Shown piece by piece: positions 4,734-6,222 of a stretch of 6,222 nucleotides of DNA (its first letter is position 1; every line of letters begins with the position of its first letter). Under the pieces are notes generated by a model that was not told where the DNA came from, ran no database searches, and was given only the letters and a program-made list of their open reading frames with translations. The position numbers were made by a program, and so were the translations under genes. Origin of the DNA: Magnetovibrio sp. (GTDB lineage Bacteria; Pseudomonadota; Alphaproteobacteria; Rhodospirillales; Magnetovibrionaceae); contig JAESSV010000127.1 of assembly GCA_016763895.1 (NCBI GenBank), positions 1-6,222 on the forward strand, written 5' to 3'.

Positions 4734-5543
4734 TCGCGCCAATTTAGCAAAATCTTCAACCGAAAGCTCTTCTGCCCGTGCGGTTTCTTTCAATCCCACA
4801 TCCAAGGCGCTGATGCCCAAAGACTTTAAGCTTTGACGCAACATTTTTCGGCGTTGACCGAAGGCCGCCGCGACCACCTTTTCCATGCTATCCCACGTCG
4901 CAGGAGCCAGTGGCTTTGGGCGAGTGGTGAGGCTGATCACCGTGGACTGAACCTTTGGCGGAGGTGTAAAAGCCCGCTTATCAATGTTGAATTCGATACG
5001 GACTTCGCACAGCCATTGGCACATGATGCTCAGGCGCCCATAGGCTTTGGTGCGGGGCTTTGCGGCAATGCGGTCGGCAACTTCTTTTTGAAACATCAAG
5101 GTAAAGCCTTCAAAGGCTTTGATATTTTTAAGCCAGCCGATCAGCAACGGGGTGGCGATGTTGTATGGCAAATTCGACATAATGCGTCTTGGCGCCGGGG
5201 CTAACGCTTCAAAGTCTTGCTTAAGCGCATCGCCATCAATGATGTCCAGACGGTCTTTATAAGCCGGACAGAGATAAGCGTTTAAAGCATCACTGCACCT
5301 CTTATCGCGTTCGACGGCGACCACACGTTTGGCACCCTGAGCCAAGATGGCGCGGGTCAAGCCGCCGGGGCCGGGGCCGACTTCGATAACGGTGGTGTTG
5401 GACAAGTCCCCAGCGGTGCGCGCAATGCGCCCGGTCAGGTTCAAGTCCAACAGGAAGTTTTGCCCCAACTGTTTTTGTGCGGCCAAGCCATGTTCGGCGA
5501 TGATGTCGCGCAAAGGGGGCAGGTGATCAAATTCTTGAGCCAT
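4701..5543 (-). CDS. rsmA: 16S rRNA (adenine1518-N6/adenine1519-N6)-dimethyltransferase RsmA (KsgA)
   Basis: RsmA uses S-adenosylmethionine to dimethylate A1518 and A1519 in the 3' hairpin of 16S rRNA, a late step of 30S assembly. The 280-aa protein is complete and of normal length. Motifs in order: [10 protein letters not shown] (24-33), SAM-binding [12 protein letters not shown] (54-65), the acidic ribose-binding VERD (77-80), DGDAL (103-107), catalytic NLPYNI (124-129), [10 protein letters not shown] (150-159), FTPPPKVQS (192-200), and the C-terminal [13 protein letters not shown] (228-240) and [15 protein letters not shown] (256-270). The ATG at 5543 is 2 nt after the pdxA stop, with AAGG inside the last pdxA codons at 7-nt spacing, so it is coupled to pdxA. 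The pdxA-rsmA pair is the widely conserved part of the lptD-surA-pdxA-rsmA cluster. The last 11 codons overlap gmk tail to tail. Confidence 0.97.
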   Translation of the reverse strand: MAQEFDHLPPLRDIIAEHGLAAQKQLGQNFLLDLNLTGRIARTAGDLSNTTVIEVGPGPGGLTRAILAQGAKRVVAVERDKRCSDALNAYLCPAYKDRLDIIDGDALKQDFEALAPAPRRIMSNLPYNIATPLLIGWLKNIKAFEGFTLMFQKEVADRIAAKPRTKAYGRLSIMCQWLCEVRIEFNIDKRAFTPPPKVQSTVISLTTRPKPLAPATWDSMEKVVAAAFGQRRKMLRQSLKSLGISALDVGLKETARAEELSVEDFAKLARLFAQSTDKVI

Positions 5544-5545
5544 GG

Positions 5546-6222
5546 TTAAGCCTTTGCCCGTGCTTGGGCCCGTGCTTGGGCTCGTGCTTGGGCCATGTCC
5601 GTCGCCATGGACAGGGCCGCCATCAGGCTCAGTTCTGAGGCTAGCCCCAATTTCTGCCCCGATCCGGCAATGTCAAAGGCGGTGCCGTGATCGGGTGACG
5701 TGCGGACAAAATCAAGCCCCAATGTTGCGTTGACAGCGCCTTTAAAATCCAAGGCCTTCAAGGGAATTAAGCCTTGGTCGTGATACATGCAAACGCAAGC
5801 ATCATAGGTGGGCAAGGCTTTTTCCGTAAACAAGGTGTCCGGCGGAAAGGGGCCTGTGGCGTTGATGCCCGCTTTGCGAAGGCGTTCAATTGCCGGGATA
5901 ATAATGTCAATTTCTTCTCGACCCATGGTTCCTGATTCCCCGGCATGCGGGTTAAGACCCGCAACGACCAAGGTCGGGTCGGCAATTGCAAAGTCCCGTT
6001 TGAGAGCCGCGTGGGTGATCCGTGAAATTTCATAAATTGTATCGGCGTTGAGGCTTTTCACGGCGTTTAAAATTGAGACATGCACGGTCGCCAAAACAAC
6101 GCGAAGCTTGTCACACGCCAACATCATCACGGGGGTAACGTCGGGGCCGGATAAGTGGGCTAAAAATTCGGTGTGTCCGGGAAATTTAAATCCAGCCGCA
6201 TACAGCACGTCCTTGGCGATGG
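5546..6222 (-). CDS. pdxA: 4-hydroxythreonine-4-phosphate dehydrogenase PdxA (N-terminus beyond window)
   Basis: PdxA oxidises 4-phosphohydroxy-L-threonine with NAD(P) in the DXP-dependent pathway to pyridoxal phosphate. About 225 C-terminal residues are present; the frame is open to the window edge ([11 protein letters not shown]...), and roughly 110 N-terminal residues of a usual 330 or so are missing. Numbering from the GTG at 6208, the three metal-ligand histidines have the family's spacing: His43 (LATVHV), His88 (GLNPHAGE) and His143 ([11 protein letters not shown]), 45 and 55 residues apart as in the E. coli enzyme. GHTEFLAHL (11-19) and [16 protein letters not shown] (167-182) are also typical. 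The extreme C-terminus is odd: [15 protein letters not shown], encoded by a 12-bp tandem repeat. It is directly upstream of rsmA. The GTG at 6208 is an internal codon, not the start. Confidence 0.95.
   Translation of the reverse strand, partial: IAKDVLYAAGFKFPGHTEFLAHLSGPDVTPVMMLACDKLRVVLATVHVSILNAVKSLNADTIYEISRITHAALKRDFAIADPTLVVAGLNPHAGESGTMGREEIDIIIPAIERLRKAGINATGPFPPDTLFTEKALPTYDACVCMYHDQGLIPLKALDFKGAVNATLGLDFVRTSPDHGTAFDIAGSGQKLGLASELSLMAALSMATDMAQARAQARAQARAKA
5559..5594. repeat. 12-bp tandem repeat (3 copies) in the 3' end of pdxA
   Basis: The unit CGTGCTTGGGCC (plus strand) occurs at 5559-5570, 5571-5582 (last base T) and 5583-5594. On the minus strand it encodes AQAR repeats at the PdxA C-terminus. 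The unit length is a multiple of three, so copy changes would keep the frame. Confidence 0.9.

Noticed and set aside
1..6222. CRISPR array, insertion sequence, tRNA/rRNA, phage or defence genes
   Set aside because: I looked for regular spaced repeats, terminal inverted repeats, cloverleaf folds and the relevant protein families and saw none.

Overview
The window looks like chromosomal DNA of an alphaproteobacterium, most likely a Rhodospirillales-type organism of moderate G+C content. This rests on three things. The order mltG ... yicC-gmk, convergent with pdxA-rsmA, is an arrangement I associate with that class. YicC carries the form 'SVNGKGLDVR'. A CbtB/CbtA pair lies under a cobalamin riboswitch. 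The taxonomic assignment is an inference from gene order and sequence style, not from a database match.

Layout. (1) 2-838 (+): the 3' part of mltG, a cell-wall lytic transglycosylase whose N-terminus lies upstream of the window. (2) 928-1101 (+): a small unrecognised 57-residue cysteine-containing ORF with a good ribosome binding site, followed by a clear rho-independent terminator at 1135-1175. (3) 3110 down to 1182 (-): a riboswitch operon made of an AdoCbl-type cobalamin riboswitch, cbtB (a 60-aa one-helix protein with a His/Cys tail), cbtA (a multi-span membrane protein) and an SDR-family oxidoreductase starting 5 nt after cbtA. (4) 3212-4733 (+): yicC and gmk, overlapping by 8 nt, both apparently starting at TTG. 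(5) 6222 down to 4701 (-): the C-terminal two thirds of pdxA, then rsmA (ksgA), 2 nt apart. The 3' end of rsmA runs 33 nt into the 3' end of gmk on the opposite strand.

How it works together. The cbt operon is the only block with an obvious regulatory logic. When cobalamin is plentiful the leader RNA should fold so that translation of the CbtB/CbtA cobalt-uptake proteins is reduced. A short hairpin just upstream of the cbtB ribosome binding site has a loop that can pair with loop L5 of the aptamer, the usual kissing-loop switch of this class. The SDR is carried on the same transcript; its substrate is unknown. The remaining genes are housekeeping: peptidoglycan processing (MltG), RNA turnover (YicC), guanine nucleotide synthesis (Gmk), 16S rRNA dimethylation (RsmA) and vitamin B6 synthesis (PdxA).

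I did not find a clearly new defence or mobile system. The points most worth a second look are the kissing-loop expression platform, the SDR inside a B12-controlled cobalt operon, the placement of that operon between mltG and yicC, the small Cys protein, a Trp-to-Arg change in a conserved Gmk motif, a lysine-rich repeat between cbtB and cbtA, and an Ala/Gln/Arg tandem repeat at the PdxA C-terminus.
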